Origin: Periplaneta americana
Lineage: Eukaryota; Arthropoda; Insecta; Blattodea; Blattidae
DNA length: 64,000 nucleotides
Direction: 5' to 3'
NCBI RefSeq assembly: GCF_040183065.1
Contig: NC_091132.1
Location: forward strand, 89,489,606 to 89,553,605
In this document: piece after piece, positions 10,135-20,745 of the stretch
Layout: every line of letters begins with the position of its first letter
Numbering within the stretch: the stretch's first letter is position 1
Made by a program: the position numbers and the translations under genes
Notes under the pieces: model-generated
What the model was told of the DNA's origin: nothing
Seen by the model: the letters and a program-made list of their open reading frames with translations, nothing else
The model's database searches: none

Positions 10135-10567
10135 CTATTTTGGGGTAAATCGAGGAATCATACAAGTAATAATTTACATTGTAACGAATGATTATTCTTA
10201 CATTATACGTTTCCTTTGTTAAACTTTGTAAACTAGTCACTAAATACGAGTATTATTGCCTTCTGAAAGAAAAGTACACATGGAAAATCTCGGCTTTTTA
10301 AAAATAGATGGACATATAATGAATGGGAATATTGAAAAACCCCACATGTTCCCTTTTTTTACGAAATTGAGTTACATGCCATTTTGTATTCTACACACCA
10401 AGACGCATCATTCTGAAGAGAGGCACTACATCTTCCATCATACCCTATGCCAGAATTCAATTCAACTTAATTCCAATTTGAAGAGAAATCACACATGTTC
10501 AGGACTTTTGGGGTTTCTCAATAATTTAGATTCTTAGATTGGCAACACATGCATAAGATTTACTTAC
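10133..10567. other. Featureless DNA with one chance ORF
   Basis: A 93-codon frame (10256-10537, plus strand) has no recognisable domain, composition or relative. I do not call it a gene. Confidence 0.35.
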
Positions 10568-11191
10568 TCATGGCTTTTGAGGAATCCGGAATTTCATTGC
10601 CGCCCTCACGTAAGCCCGCCATCGGTCCCTATCCTCAGCAAGATTAATCCAGTCCCTACCATCATATCCCACCTCCCTCAAATCAATTTTAATATTATCC
10701 CCCTTTCTACGTCTCAGCCTCCCCAAAGGTCTTTTTTCCTCCAGCCTCTCAACTAACACTACATATGCATTTCTGGATTCGCCCATACGTGCTACATGCT
10801 GTGCCCATCTCAAACGTCTGGATTTAATGTTCCTAATTATGTCAAGTGAAGAATAGAATGAGTGTAATTCTGTGTTGTGTAACTTTCTCCATTTTCCTGA
10901 TACTTCATCCCTATTAGCCCCAAATAATTTCCTAAGCACCTTACTCTCAAACACCCTTAACCTCTATTCCTCTCTCAAAGTGAGAATCCAAGCTTCACAA
11001 CCATAAAGAACAATCGGTAATATAATTGTTTTATAAATTCTAACTTTCAGATTCTTTGACAGCAGACTGGACGAAAAAAACTTCTCAACAGAATAATAAC
11101 AGGCACTTCCCATATTTATTCTGTATTTATTTTCCTCCCGACTGTCATTTATATTTGTTACTGTTGCTCCCAGGTATTTGAATTTCATCAC
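10568..11191 (-). pseudogene. LINE reverse-transcriptase C-terminal fragment (family L1)
   Basis: A 5'-truncated non-LTR retrotransposon ORF. The N-terminal part (11191-10964) reads [20 protein letters not shown], then [20 protein letters not shown] and LYGCEAWILTLREE. One TAG stop follows at 10961-10963, where related copies have CAG (Gln). The frame then continues RLRVFESKVLRKLFGANRDE to RRLRWAQHVARMGESRNAY and ends DRDRWRAYVRAAMKFR. The 'YLG', 'LYG.E.W' and 'RRLRWA.HV.RM' blocks belong to the region after the polymerase domain. The catalytic YADD is absent. Close relatives are at 14475, 37479, 41930 and 47221. Confidence 0.85.
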
Positions 11192-11690
11192 TTAATTAAA
11201 AATTAGATTATTTATAGTTTGGTAACATTGTATATTAAATACAATTTTCCCTAGCACAAGGGAGGTTTGAAACAATCACATATTACTTCCCCGTAAGGGG
11301 CCATTCCTTCCTCCCCTACGACCGTGATTTTGGGGTTAAAAAAGGAAACTGAGAAGGACAATCTAGTTCAAAAAATAACTTTGTAATTACAGTTCCATAA
11401 AGAACTGAAATATTGATTTTAAAGAATGGTGGCCTCACCATTATCGCAAGAATACATAGTCTCTGGAAACTCAAGCGAGAGGAACCCCAAGTTCTCAGTA
11501 AGAACCATTTTCAATATCTGAATCCATCAGATTCATTAATCCAGTGAAAAACCCGGAGTTGTAAAAACAAAAGTACATGTAGATGAAAGAATAATGGAAG
11601 ATACTTTCGTTGTTATCAGAACGTTCATTGATTCCTCAGTGTCCTAAAACCATACCATATAAAGGAAGTTTGCCAATCAACAAGAAAAAG
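11192..11690. other. Unassigned DNA
   Basis: No ORF or repeat that I can support between the LINE fragment and the tandem repeat. Confidence 0.35.
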
Positions 11691-11734
11691 ACGGATGATC
11701 TGAAAATGTCCTACAGATTCCTTCCAGAAAACGA

Positions 11735-12490
11735 AGAGATGCAGGAAGTTTACTGTATGATTACACACGAAAATGATTGAATATTATAATATGACATTGA
11801 TGATCTGTGAAGGATTTGCAATATGTACCCTTTGTTCTGAGAAATGCGCGCTGATTCGAGTCCTCATAGGGGGAAGAAATTTTCTCATGAAATTTCGGCC
11901 AGTGTATGGGACCGGTGCCCATACAACATCGTGATGCACTTAGGGAGCTGCGATAGGTAGCAAAAGTCCGGTTTCGCAAACCAGCTATAACTCATAGAGG
12001 CATCATCGTGCTAACCACACGATACCTCTAATATAGTTGGATGATCGTCCACCTCTGCTTCAGCATGTGGACGTGAGATCATCAGCCGGCTGGTCGGTCT
12101 TACCCTTCATGGCCTGTAGCGCAACGGATTTACTTTTCCTTTTACCCTTTGTTCTGAATAAAAATGTAATTTTATTGTTCTATTCCGACGTTTACTCTTT
12201 GAGTACACATAAAAATAAATAAATATTTTATTATATTGATGATTTGTGAGGGTTTTGAAATAATTAACCATTTTTTTCTGAAGTTTATAGTTGACTATAA
12301 TTGAAAATGAATGAATATTTTATTGTATTGATGATCTGTGAAGGATTTGCAATCCTAAGTAACAATTTCTTTTGAATAAAAATTGTATTGTCCTGTTTTG
12401 AAGTTTACAGTAATATTACACATGAAAATGATATATTGATGATCTGTGACAATTTTGTAAAGTAACCATTTTTTGTGAGAAAAGACGCAA
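11735..12490 (+). repeat. Tandem repeat of a ~100-130 bp unit, about four copies, split by a SINE
   Basis: The block TTGATGATCTGTGAAGGATT recurs at about 11797, 12236 (variant TTGATGATTTGTGAGGG), 12332 and 12437. It is preceded each time by a GAATATT/TTATTGTA-type stretch and followed by a TTCTGAA/TGAATAAAAAT-type stretch. The first unit is interrupted by the SINE at 11841-12142. Confidence 0.65.
11841..12142 (+). repeat. SINE (family I), 5'-truncated, precise target duplication
   Basis: A perfect 15 bp duplication TACCCTTTGTTCTGA flanks it (11826-11840, 12143-12157). The left end retains a B-box-like GATTCGAGTCCTC, then the body CCACACGATACCTC, GGATGATCGTCCACCTCTGC and GGCCTGTAGCGCAACGG, and the tail TTTACTTTTCCTTTT. 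The A box is missing, so it is 5'-truncated. The layout and T-rich tail fit a plus-strand SINE that I recall as common in cockroach sequences. Confidence 0.85.
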
Positions 12491-13200
12491 TATTTTATTG
12501 CAGTATGCTAATTCTTATATGTTCAAAATATTGAGAAACAAAATCCAACGGCTTTTATATATTTTTTCTCGGAAAATAATTGTCGCATAGGGATGAAATC
12601 TACTGAAAAACTTAAACTTATTATACCTAATCACATATATTTTTTTAAGAGTTCAAAATATTAAATAAGAGTAACTGTGTGGTTTTTTGTCGTTGATGAA
12701 AAATTTTCTTTTATGGACGTGTGGGGTTTCTCAACATTCCCATTCTATTATTCTTTATCAGAAAATATTAGCAAGCTTGTGTGCCCTTAAATAATTATTG
12801 ACGATATATCGTTATTGGAATAAAGAATAAATGGTTGTTTAACTATTGAAATTAATATCAATAACGCTATGGTGATTGCTTTAGAACAGAAATGAGATAG
12901 GAATCGGGTTATTCTAACGTTTTAATAAGTTCGTATAACATTATAATAATTTAAATTAACAATAATTCCATACCGTAATACAAAATGTACATACCAGCGT
13001 TATAATATTTGCAGATAAGGTCTTTGATACAATGTTCATGGGTTCGTTTCAACTCAGCTTTTTTTAAGTCGAAACATCAGATGCTAGAAAATACGAGATG
13101 CTGGAAAATACGACCAAATGACACACTGTGAAGTTACCAGAAGTAAAACTACATCCTGCAAAGTCGGGTGAATCTATAATGAAAGAAAACAAAATATTTC
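12491..13200. other. Featureless AT-rich DNA
   Basis: No supported feature in about 700 bp. Confidence 0.35.
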
Positions 13201-13205
13201 ATCTT

Positions 13206-13345
13206 TTGTATATTGTTGTTTAGTCAACTGTCCGAAGACAAGTCTGAACCTCACAAGTGATACCAAAAAAGCCAATTCCTTCCCCCCTCCATTGCATACA
13301 TCGCCGATTAGCTATATGTTACACTAATCAGACGTCAGATGCACT
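13206..13345 (+). repeat. Dispersed repeat 'GTCAACTGT...', copy 3 (internally deleted)
   Basis: Starts GTTGTTTAGTCAACTGTCCG and ends CATTGCATACATCGCCGATT. The middle part present in the copy at 9105 is missing between AAAAAAGCC and AATTCC. Confidence 0.6.
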
Positions 13346-13429
13346 ATTGTATATATAATAGACTAAAATAGCACATACACTAAGCCTACTTTTTAAGATC
13401 TACTACAGAAAAACTAGGTTGGAAATAAA

Positions 13430-13590
13430 TTGATGACACATTTATGAATAATACCTTTTGCACTGCTGTCTCAATGCTTCGTGTGCCATTCATTGCGTCC
13501 TTTTGATATTGCAATTTTTAATCTACACAAATTCCTAAAATCGAGTTTGTACACGAAGTAGTGTTAGCATGCCTAATTTATGTAAGGATA
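13430..13590. repeat. Local duplication, block A copy 1
   Basis: GACACATTTATGAATAATAC, then CCTTTTGCACTGCTGTC and GAGTTTGTACACGAAGTAG, and ending TAATTTATGTAAG. The same order is found at 16986-17188. Identity is high but with indels. Confidence 0.75.
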
Positions 13591-13599
13591 AATATACGG

Positions 13600-14370
13600 T
13601 ATATGACACATTTTTCCCCGAATTGGTGGCAACTTAAACGATCCACTTAAAAAAATAAAGTTCAGAATGCACAGAAAATTGTGATTAAAAATGGAAGCTG
13701 GAAATGAAAATACTGACCTTATACATAAAGTAAGTCATAGACGTCAGTAGCAGTAGTAGAAACAGGACATATCTCGACTTCAGAGAACGCACATTTCCGG
13801 TATCCTCGTCAACCTGAATGATAGTATCACATTTCCTTTCATTGCAGTAGACGTACATGCATGGCATATTTCTTTCTTCCGTAATATTGCTGGAACATGT
13901 AACATATTCAGCTTAAACAAACGCTTAATGATGTACAATATTTCCATGGTTTCAGTTATAAATTATTGGCTTTGTTGCGAAATAAGAAGCGTGCACGTAA
14001 TGAGAGGTTCGACGTTGTTATCCAGTGCAACTATAAAAACATTACGCATACTTGTTTACAGAACTATGGAAACGTACTTAGAGTCTTGCAGATATATTTT
14101 CTGAAGTTGATGGTCCCCACAATGTAGAAACTTGGGCAATGTTAGAAAATATAACATGACAATTTTTATATTAATTTATTAGGATCAGAATTATTTTATT
14201 GAAATACAAATTACCTGACTAACTAGACAACATTAGTGGTGGGTGGCAACATTAGTGCGGAAGAAATATAAATAAACGACAAGCAATCTGTACACTAACT
14301 TACTGATGGGAAATGCTTCCTTTTCGTATTTTGCATATCGACCGTGTAGTTCACTGTAGTTAAAAATGCG
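13600..14370. repeat. Local duplication, block B copy 1
   Basis: About 770 bp colinear with 19455-19930 plus 21669-21975. Anchors are TTTTTCCCCGAATTGGTG, GCTTAATGATGTACAATATT, AAGTTGATGGTCCCCACAAT and CATCGACCGTGTAG. It is the uninterrupted copy and gives the empty site of the Helitron in copy 2. It holds the short frame at 13685-13867. Confidence 0.8.
13685..13867 (-). CDS. Possible short exon of a membrane protein (unrecognised)
   Basis: A 60-codon frame starting MPCMYVYCNERKCDTIIQVD, then EDTGNVRSLKSR, and a hydrophobic stretch YVLFLLLLLTSMTYFMYK long enough for one membrane segment. Directly after codon 50 (…MYK) the sequence reads AAG|GTCAGT, a plausible splice donor, so coding may stop at 13718. 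The duplicate at 19567-19740 keeps CDTIIHVDEDTEN and the AG|GTCAGT donor but is frameshifted inside the hydrophobic part. I do not recognise the family. It could be a real first exon or a chance frame in a repeat. Confidence 0.25.
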   Translation of the reverse strand: MPCMYVYCNERKCDTIIQVDEDTGNVRSLKSRYVLFLLLLLTSMTYFMYKVSIFISSFHF

Positions 14371-14475
14371 ACAACTCTCTCTCTCTCTCTCTCTCTCACA
14401 TACACACACACAACACACACACACACAGACACACACATACACACACACACACATATATATGTATATATATATATT
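14371..14475. repeat. Compound dinucleotide microsatellite (CT)n(CA)n(TA)n
   Basis: Runs of CT (about 14374-14397), CA (about 14402-14452) and TA (about 14452-14475). It marks the junction where block B ends and the LINE fragment starts. Confidence 0.95.
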
Positions 14476-14852
14476 ATGCGGTTGAGAAACTTTTGTCATC
14501 TAGTCTGCTGTCAAAAAATCTGAAAGTTAGAATTTATAAAACAGTTATATTACAGGTACTTCTGTATGGTTGTGAACCTTGGACTCTCACTTTGAGAGAG
14601 GAACAGAGATTAAGAGAATAAGATTCTTAGGAAAATATTTGAGGCTAAGAGGGATGAAGTTACAGGAGAATGGAGAAAGTTACACAATGCAGAACTGCAC
14701 ACATTGTATTCTTCACCTGACATAATTAGGAACATTAAAACCAGACGTTTTAGATGGGCAGGAAATGTAGCACATATGGGCGAATACAGAAATGCATATA
14801 GAATATTAGTTGGAAGGCCGGAGGAAAAAAGACCTTTGGGGAAAGGAGAGAA
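14475..14852 (+). pseudogene. LINE reverse-transcriptase C-terminal fragment (family L1)
   Basis: Plus-strand piece of the same LINE family as 37479-38407. It starts within the segment encoding [19 protein letters not shown] and passes [19 protein letters not shown] sequence (here [15 protein letters not shown]). A frameshift or deletion follows at about 14615, where '[10 protein letters not shown]' is damaged. It then reads [40 protein letters not shown] and stops abruptly at PLGKGEN. Both ends are truncated and no polymerase motif is present. Confidence 0.8.
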
Positions 14853-14879
14853 TATGGAATACAAGCAAATCATCAGTAT

Positions 14880-15500
14880 TTTGACTCTTCCATCTCGTGG
14901 ATATTATCGTTACTTCTTTCTTAGGTTTGAGTTAGCGTCATAACGTGGCAAGAGTGCGTTCTGGTAACAATGGTCTTACAACAGTAGAAGGAAATGTCTT
15001 TTGTGGCTAGAGGTATGTAGGCCGACTCTATAAATTATATAACAAAATAATACTGTTATGAATTGTCTGACTTTTCATAGATTGTCTTGAAGGGCATGAA
15101 ATGTTGTTTCAAGTAATGTAGTTAAACTGCTTTTTTTTGTGAATGAGGTTAAGGGTGGCGCGTATCTTATGTCGTTAGGGCCTACTAGTTGAGGCGAGTG
15201 TTATGGAATACGTCAGGAAGCAGAAAGATACGGAGCCTTCGACAACAAATTCAAACCACTGTAAAAAATCGAATGACGACAATTATGGAAGTCTGTGTCC
15301 CAGACGGCAAGATAGCAATGCAAACTGCATAATTAATTGAAGTAAATATTTTTAAGATATCAGTGGAGAAGTTTCGGTAATGTGTATTCAGTCTGAGTTG
15401 TGGTCCGATGAAGAGTGCGCAGAATATGAATCATCACATCCATGCATTTGTGATATTTGTGACTAATGTTATTTTTAATATTTTTGTCATGGGTATTTCA
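14880..15500. other. Unassigned DNA
   Basis: No feature I can support. Small frames are not distinguishable from chance. Confidence 0.35.
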
Positions 15501-15509
15501 TATAGGGTC

Positions 15510-16980
15510 ATTCTGGTAGATCTTGACATTTGAGAGATCTCGACACTTTTAAGAAAAGTAGCGATTTCGAGCATTGTTCCTAGTGAAATAAGCTCGAACT
15601 ATATGAGATCTGTGTTGAGTGTGTTTGCAATCTCTGTGTAAGTGAATCTCGTGGCTCCAACTTATGTTTTATAGTACATTCACAGAAGGCAATAACATAA
15701 TATACGTGAGTTACACTTTTGTTTTCGGTCATGAAATATAAAATACCGTATTAAATTTATTGTACTTTAACTGGGATACTTGATATTAGTTGATGCAAAA
15801 ATTATCAAGTTAGTAAAGGCGTCAAAGTGATTATCTTAAAAAATTACCTTTGTTTCGGGTTTGCTGTCGTCTTTTGAATGAAGGTGTAACTCGGGGATAT
15901 TTCGACATTGTGTTTTGGGGAGATCTCGATATGTGTCGATTTTGCTTTTGGTCCTACTTAGATGACCTGTGGGGCTGTCTCTAACAAATGTTTGTGTTTC
16001 TTGTCTTAAGAGAGTTTGCAATCCTTCATAGAGCGTTTCAGTGCCACTTTGTTCGTCTATCTGTTTTTCTCTCTGTATGTCTGTCTGCATGTATGAAATT
16101 GCTAATCGTCCATTGAACCAATATTAATTAATTAAACTTTATGTTTTAATTTTCATAGATTTCGAACAAATAGGAAAAGTCACAATTCTCGACACAAACA
16201 CCGATTAGTTCGGCACATTCTTCGCCTTGATTCTAAAGGCTATATGAATTAACATATAATGACGTAAGAGAATTGACATCCTGACGTACTACAGGATAAC
16301 ATGTTTGAGTACGATGTGGTTCTAACAGAAAATTGATCTGAAATTCGCGTTGAAGAAGACATTACCATTCCCCCAAGAATACCATAGACACCATCTGCGC
16401 AAGGACATTTAGGCTTACGTAATTCCTCACCTACTGATACTTCCTTTGAAGAACAGTCGCCAGTTTCGCTGCTAACGATTCCATCTCGTGGCAAAGGCGT
16501 AAAGAAACTGTGAGACTCAGACATAATAACGTCTGAAAACTACAGGAAAAATCTGAAGGAGATTAAACAGCAAAAAAGAAGTTAGGCTTGCCAACAGTTG
16601 AAAGCCATCTAATTGCTAGCGTGTATGGGAAGGAAGCTAGTTCATCAAAACATCTGGACAATAAAAAAAATGTTGTGCTGCGTATAGTGGGTATTACTAT
16701 GATGACAATGCTACAGAACTTTGGTTTCAATGTGTTGGAGAATGTCAAAAATGGTGTCACGAGGCATGAGTGAAAAATGGCACCGATGAAAAATCCACAT
16801 GTGACCAACGCGAATAAGAGTATTACAAAATATTTATATTTCAGAAACAAAATCTATGTTGTAAATGTTGAGTTTTGAAGTGTTTCCTATGTTTGTCATA
16901 CTATGTCGAAATCTCCCCCATTATGAGAGAAGTCGACACTTCGAAATCGTTGTAACGCAACTTTGATTTAGGTTCAAAAT
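15510..16980 (+). mobile_element. Decayed DNA transposon, probably pogo/Tigger-like
   Basis: Near 16694-16790 a plus-strand frame reads YYYDDNATELWFQC, then VGECQKWCHEA, a TGA stop and VKNGTDEKSTCDQ. The spacing C-x4-C-x3-C-H resembles the small zinc finger at the C-terminus of some pogo/Tigger-type transposases, with a Cys codon turned to TGA. Upstream codons (EEQSPVSLLTIPSRG, then ENYRKNLKEIKQQKR) could be the same protein. TCTCGACA-type motifs recur at both ends (15528-15545, 15896-15945, 16183, 16903-16940). No clear terminal inverted repeat was found, so the limits are guesses. Confidence 0.4.
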
Positions 16981-16985
16981 GAATG

Positions 16986-17188
16986 GGGGACACATTTATG
17001 AATAATACCTTTTGCAATGCTGTTCAATGTTTCCTGATTCCTTAGGATGTTGTTTAGCATTGGCCATGAGCACGTGGTCTTGAACGCCATTACTGTTTCC
17101 TTTTCATATTGTAATTTTGATTTTGTTTATATTCCTGAAATATAGTTTGTACACGAAATAGTGTTAGTATGCGTAATTTCTGTAAGAA
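16986..17188. repeat. Local duplication, block A copy 2
   Basis: GACACATTTATGAATAATAC and ATAGTTTGTACACGAAATAG match 13430-13590. This copy has about 45 bp of extra sequence in the middle (around 17035-17085). Confidence 0.75.
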
Positions 17189-17379
17189 GACATATGAAGC
17201 AGAGTGTTGATTTTACACGTCAGCAAATGATGAGTTTGTTGTGACTAGTCTTGATTTGCGTCGCCATTCTAAACATTGTGAATATCATGGTCTGTTTTGA
17301 ATCGTGAATCAGGGAGCGAGAAATATCAACAAGGATGACAGGAAATTCGTAGAATTTCTATAATTAAGTGGAGCTGTTA

Positions 17380-18007
17380 TTTTAGGATGGAAATTTCAGC
17401 ACAAAAATCAAAAGTAATGGCAGTTTTAGGACGAGACCCAGTCAGAAGTAAGATAATACACAATAACCAATGCCTCGAACAAGTACAAAATTTCAATTAT
17501 CTGGGTTGTAAAATATCTTATCAAAATGAAAAAGATGTGAACAAGAAAATTACCAAATTTACCCAAATTGTAGGTATAATAAACAATACATTAAAAGCTA
17601 AATTAGTACAAGAATCTACAAGAATAAAAATATGTAATACACTAGCATTACTCTCCCTTTTATACGGAATCGAGATTTGGACATTAAAGAAAAAAGACAT
17701 GAACAGAATCAAAGCAACGGAAATGAAATTTTTCAGGAGGACAGCAGGATATACTCTTTTAGACCGAAAAAGGAATGAAGAAATTTTAGAACAATTAGAA
17801 GTAGAGTCAGTAGAAGAAAAAATCAGCAGATACAAATTCAATTGGCTAGATCATGTAAGAAGAATGGAAAATTCAACAATCCCAAAAATTATGATGCAGT
17901 ATAAAACTAGAGGACATCGTCGACCAGGAAGACCTTTTAGAAGACTGCTAGATGGGGCCGAAACAGGTCTACAGAGGCCTAATTCGTGAAGGATGTTGAT
18001 GATGATG
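17380..18007 (+). mobile_element. 5'-truncated LINE insertion (second LINE family)
   Basis: Flanked by a 14 bp target duplication with one mismatch (17366-17379 AAGTGGAGCTGTTA, 18008-18021 AAGTGGAGCTATTA). It ends in a short GATGATGAT tail typical of non-LTR elements with simple 3' repeats. The insert is 628 bp and contains the ORF at 17387-17989. Confidence 0.85.
17387..17989 (+). pseudogene. LINE reverse-transcriptase C-terminal ORF, 200 codons
   Basis: An uninterrupted frame: MEISAQKSKVMAVLGRDPVR, NFNYLGCKISYQNEKDVNKK, LLYGIEIWTLKKKDMNRIKA, TEMKFFRRTAGYTLLDRKRN, KISRYKFNWLDHVRRM and GRRPGRP-type RRPGRPFRRLLDGAETGLQR, ending at a stop after PNS. 'NYLG', 'LLYG.E.WTL', 'R.TAGYTLLD.KRN' and 'RPGRP' are the thumb and C-terminal signatures of this insect LINE group. 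The endonuclease and polymerase palm (YADD) were lost by 5' truncation, so it cannot act alone. The frame is intact, which suggests a fairly young copy. Confidence 0.85.
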
Positions 18008-18009
18008 AA

Positions 18010-18290
18010 GTGGAGCTATTAAGTGGTTGGTGGTTGTGTGAATTCAAATAATGGTAGTTCAAGGCTAATGAGAAGCATTTTAGCATAATCATGAATCAAG
18101 TTGGAACTATAAGTCCTTCGGGTTGCGAGAGACCCCTGGTGATTCATTAAGTGGATATTCATAACGGATTTTTTATAGAGTGCGCTAGTCCCATCTTACT
18201 TCTGTCTAAATTTGACTTAAACCTAAGAAAAACACAAACACTCAGTCTATATATCAAGGTACAATTCATAACCAATGAAAAATCCTTTCG
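18010..18290. other. Unassigned DNA
   Basis: Nothing recognised between the LINE and the tRNA-like fragment. Confidence 0.3.
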
Positions 18291-18294
18291 CAGA

Positions 18295-18362
18295 GTTGAG
18301 AATCGAACCTGAAATTTCTTGATTATGAGCCAGCGTTGTTAATCAATAGACCAAGGGGCGTA
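18295..18362 (-). repeat. tRNA-like SINE head fragment
   Basis: Minus strand gives GCCCCTTGGTCTATTGATTA (A-box-like) and GGTTCGATTCTCAACTC (B-box-like) with tRNA-like spacing. No body was recognised. Confidence 0.45.
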
Positions 18363-18364
18363 CA

Positions 18365-18777
18365 ATAAAATTAAAAACTTGAATTTTAAAAGAATTTTGT
18401 AACCAGTGCAAGAAAATAAATACAGCATTCACTACTCTAATCGCTAGTAATATCTTGAATTATGTAATTACATAGGCCTACGATGATATTAATTTCTTTA
18501 TTTCTTAAATATTGATATGTTACGTGTGGCCTCTAAAGAGACATATTTGCGTAGAGCAATCATGCCAGCATCAGCTCGCCATGAGTAAGTCGCCCGCCGT
18601 GTAAACAGTCGCGCTCGCGGGCACCTATAGGTACTTTTCCACTCTTTTGCCGCAAGAGGAGTGGTATGAGTGAATAAGTACACCGATAGTAAGAAACATA
18701 CGGTTGCTTGCTTTACAGTACCTATTGAAAACAATACGTTGGCAAGTGGCAGTGACACCCTATAGAGTTTTATGTAC
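18365..18777. other. Unassigned DNA
   Basis: About 410 bp. The 18590-18660 part is GC-richer (GTCGCCCGCCGTG, TCGCGCTCGCGGGC) but I cannot assign it. Confidence 0.3.
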
Positions 18778-18792
18778 TATATGTACTTATGT

Positions 18793-19085
18793 GGCGGCCG
18801 GGTAGCTCAGTTGGTAGAGCAGCTGGCTACGGACTGGAAGGTCCGGGGTTCGATCCCAGGTGGTGACAGGATTTTTTCTCGTTGCCAAACTTCCAGAACG
18901 GCCCCGAGGTTCACTCAGCCTCCTATAAAATTGAGTACCGGGTCTTTCCCGGGGGTAAAAGGCGGCCAGAGCGTGGTGCCGACCACACCACCTCAGTCTA
19001 GTGCCGAGGTCATGGAAAGCATGGGGCTCTACTTCCATGCCCCCCAAGTGCCTTCATGGCATGTTACGGGGATACCTTTACCTTT
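18793..19085 (+). repeat. tRNA-headed SINE (family F), complete
   Basis: The head GGCGGCCGGGTAGCTCAGTT, then GGTAGAGCAGCTGGC, with A box (TAGCTCAGTTGG) and B box (GGTTCGATCCC) is directly at the 5' end. The body has GGGTCTTTCCCGGGGGTAAA and ends in the tail GGGGATACCTTTACC(TTTT). A perfect 15 bp duplication TATATGTACTTATGT flanks it (18778-18792, 19086-19100). Intact Pol III boxes and perfect duplications point to a young insertion. It sits inside the duplicated A/B region. Confidence 0.93.
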
Positions 19086-19454
19086 TATATGTACTTATGT
19101 ATTATGTTTGTTTGATTATTTTACAATATAGTAATATTTCAAATTGTTTGTGTTATAATGTGAAATAATTTTTATTAAAGTTTATTGTGAGGTATATCTC
19201 CAAAGAAAAATTATTTAACATTATTGTTGAACATACATTTCCTAAGTAAATGATTCTAGTAGGATTATGCATAGTATAGTATTAACTTTACATTACTGTA
19301 TAACTTATTCCCTGTACAACGTACACCGTGACTTGAGTGTTTCATTTTCACGCAGCGACGCTCACTCATACCAGAGCGCTCCAAAGTACAGTCTGATAGA
19401 CATCAGTCCGTAATCTTGCTGGTGTCCTTGGTATGCTTGGGGTAGAGCATTACA

Positions 19455-19930
19455 GAAATGATACCGGACATTTTCCCCGAATTGGTGTATACTTAAACGT
19501 TCCACATTAAAAAATAAAGTTCGGAGTGTGCAGAAAAAATACAATTACAAAAATGGTACGCTGGAAATGGAAATACTGACCTTATACGTAAAGTAAGCCG
19601 TAGTTAGACGTTAGTAGCAGTAGTAGAAACATGGACATGTCTCGACTTTACAGGCCGCGCATTTTCCGTATCCTCGTCAACGTGAATGATAGTGTCACAT
19701 TTTCGTCCTACACTATGTGGCACATTTCTTGATCCCATCATATTACTGGAACATGTAATACATTCAGCTCAAGAAATGAACGCTTAATGATGTACAATAT
19801 TTCCATGGTTTCAGTTGTGAATTATTGGCTTTATTGCGAAATAAGGAGCGTGCTCGTAATGTAGGCTAAGCTTGACTTTGTTATTCTATGTAATTATAAA
19901 AAACATTACCCATATTTGTTTATAGAACTA
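19455..19930. repeat. Local duplication, block B copy 2, left part
   Basis: Colinear with 13600-14085 (CATTTTCCCCGAATTGGTG, GTATCCTCGTCAACGTGAAT, GCTTAATGATGTACAATATT, AATTATTGGCTTTATTGCG). It is cut after GAACTA by the Helitron and resumes at 21669. Confidence 0.8.
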
Positions 19931-20669
19931 CTAGCTGAAAGTACCCGGCGTTGCCCGGGTTTTCCTTTCTGCTTCTGTTTTCAAATGAACTGGTTGTTAA
20001 ATTTTCGGAAATTTCCGAAACCCAACTATAGAATTGTTTTACTAAACTTTCCTTCTCACATAAAGATGAATCTTTACTTAACTCCACTTAGCCTACATGA
20101 ATTAATACTCCTTAGCCAAATGCCTGCCAGGTTTAACTAAATTAAAAAAAATTGTAGATCAGGCACCGAAAAAAAAATATTTCATCATGTGCCTGACGTT
20201 CAACTTTGTTTTAAATTTATATATTTATTTGTTTTGTTTATTTATCTCTGCCGGTCAGTTACCGCTAAATTTCAAGTGCTTTATCTTAATCGTGGCTGTC
20301 AGCATATTAAACACCATTAATTTTTCTGCTGTCTCCTTTCCTCCCCGCTACAAATGTGACGTTGTACAGAGTCAGAGAAAAAATAATTATAAGATCTGTA
20401 CATTTAACTGAAGCTGTGCTGACATACATTTCACGTAATTTCATGTCTATGTGTACTTTCACTTGAACTTCAGAGACAGCTGATGGTAATTAGAGAATTC
20501 TCTTGTTCCCAGTCTGAATCGTTGGGGTGTCATCGTGAGTCTAAATGTATCTATCGGTCGTACCAAAGAATCAATATATACGTATGTAATTCAATTTATA
20601 TTGGAATATTTTTTACCCCTTGACAGCTGTACGCCCGCTTATATCATACCCGGCTTTTTTTTAAATATT

Positions 20670-20745
20670 TATTTATTTATTTTATTGAGTTATTTTGCGA
20701 CACTGTATCAACATCTAGGTTATTTAGCGTCTGAATGATATTCAC
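20670..20745 (-). repeat. SINE family A/B tail fragment
   Basis: TTATTTTATTGAGTTATTTT, then GCGACACTGTATCAACATCT and AGGTTATTTAGCGTCTGAAT, match the tail of the SINE at 5786-6038 (same orientation). The head is absent. It lies inside the Helitron. Confidence 0.7.

Noticed and set aside
10013..10240. Poly-asparagine protein
   Set aside because: Product of the ATT microsatellite at 10073-10132.
10256..10537. 93-codon plus-strand ORF
   Set aside because: No domain, no relatives in the window, no splice or start context that supports it.
14371..14475. Z-DNA or promoter element from the CA/TA run
   Set aside because: A compound dinucleotide microsatellite explains it; no start-site signals nearby.
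17521..17841. 106-codon minus-strand ORF
   Set aside because: Antisense of the LINE reverse-transcriptase frame at 17387-17989.
18793..18870. True tRNA gene (also at 545-615, 5955-6038, 48400-48460 and 57877-57950)
   Set aside because: A and B boxes are present, but each head is followed by a SINE body and tail, lies within target duplications, and lacks a proper acceptor stem and terminator.
18772..19131. 119-codon ORF with GGRVAQLVEQLATDWKVRGS
   Set aside because: This is the translation of a tRNA-derived SINE head, a well-known source of spurious proteins.
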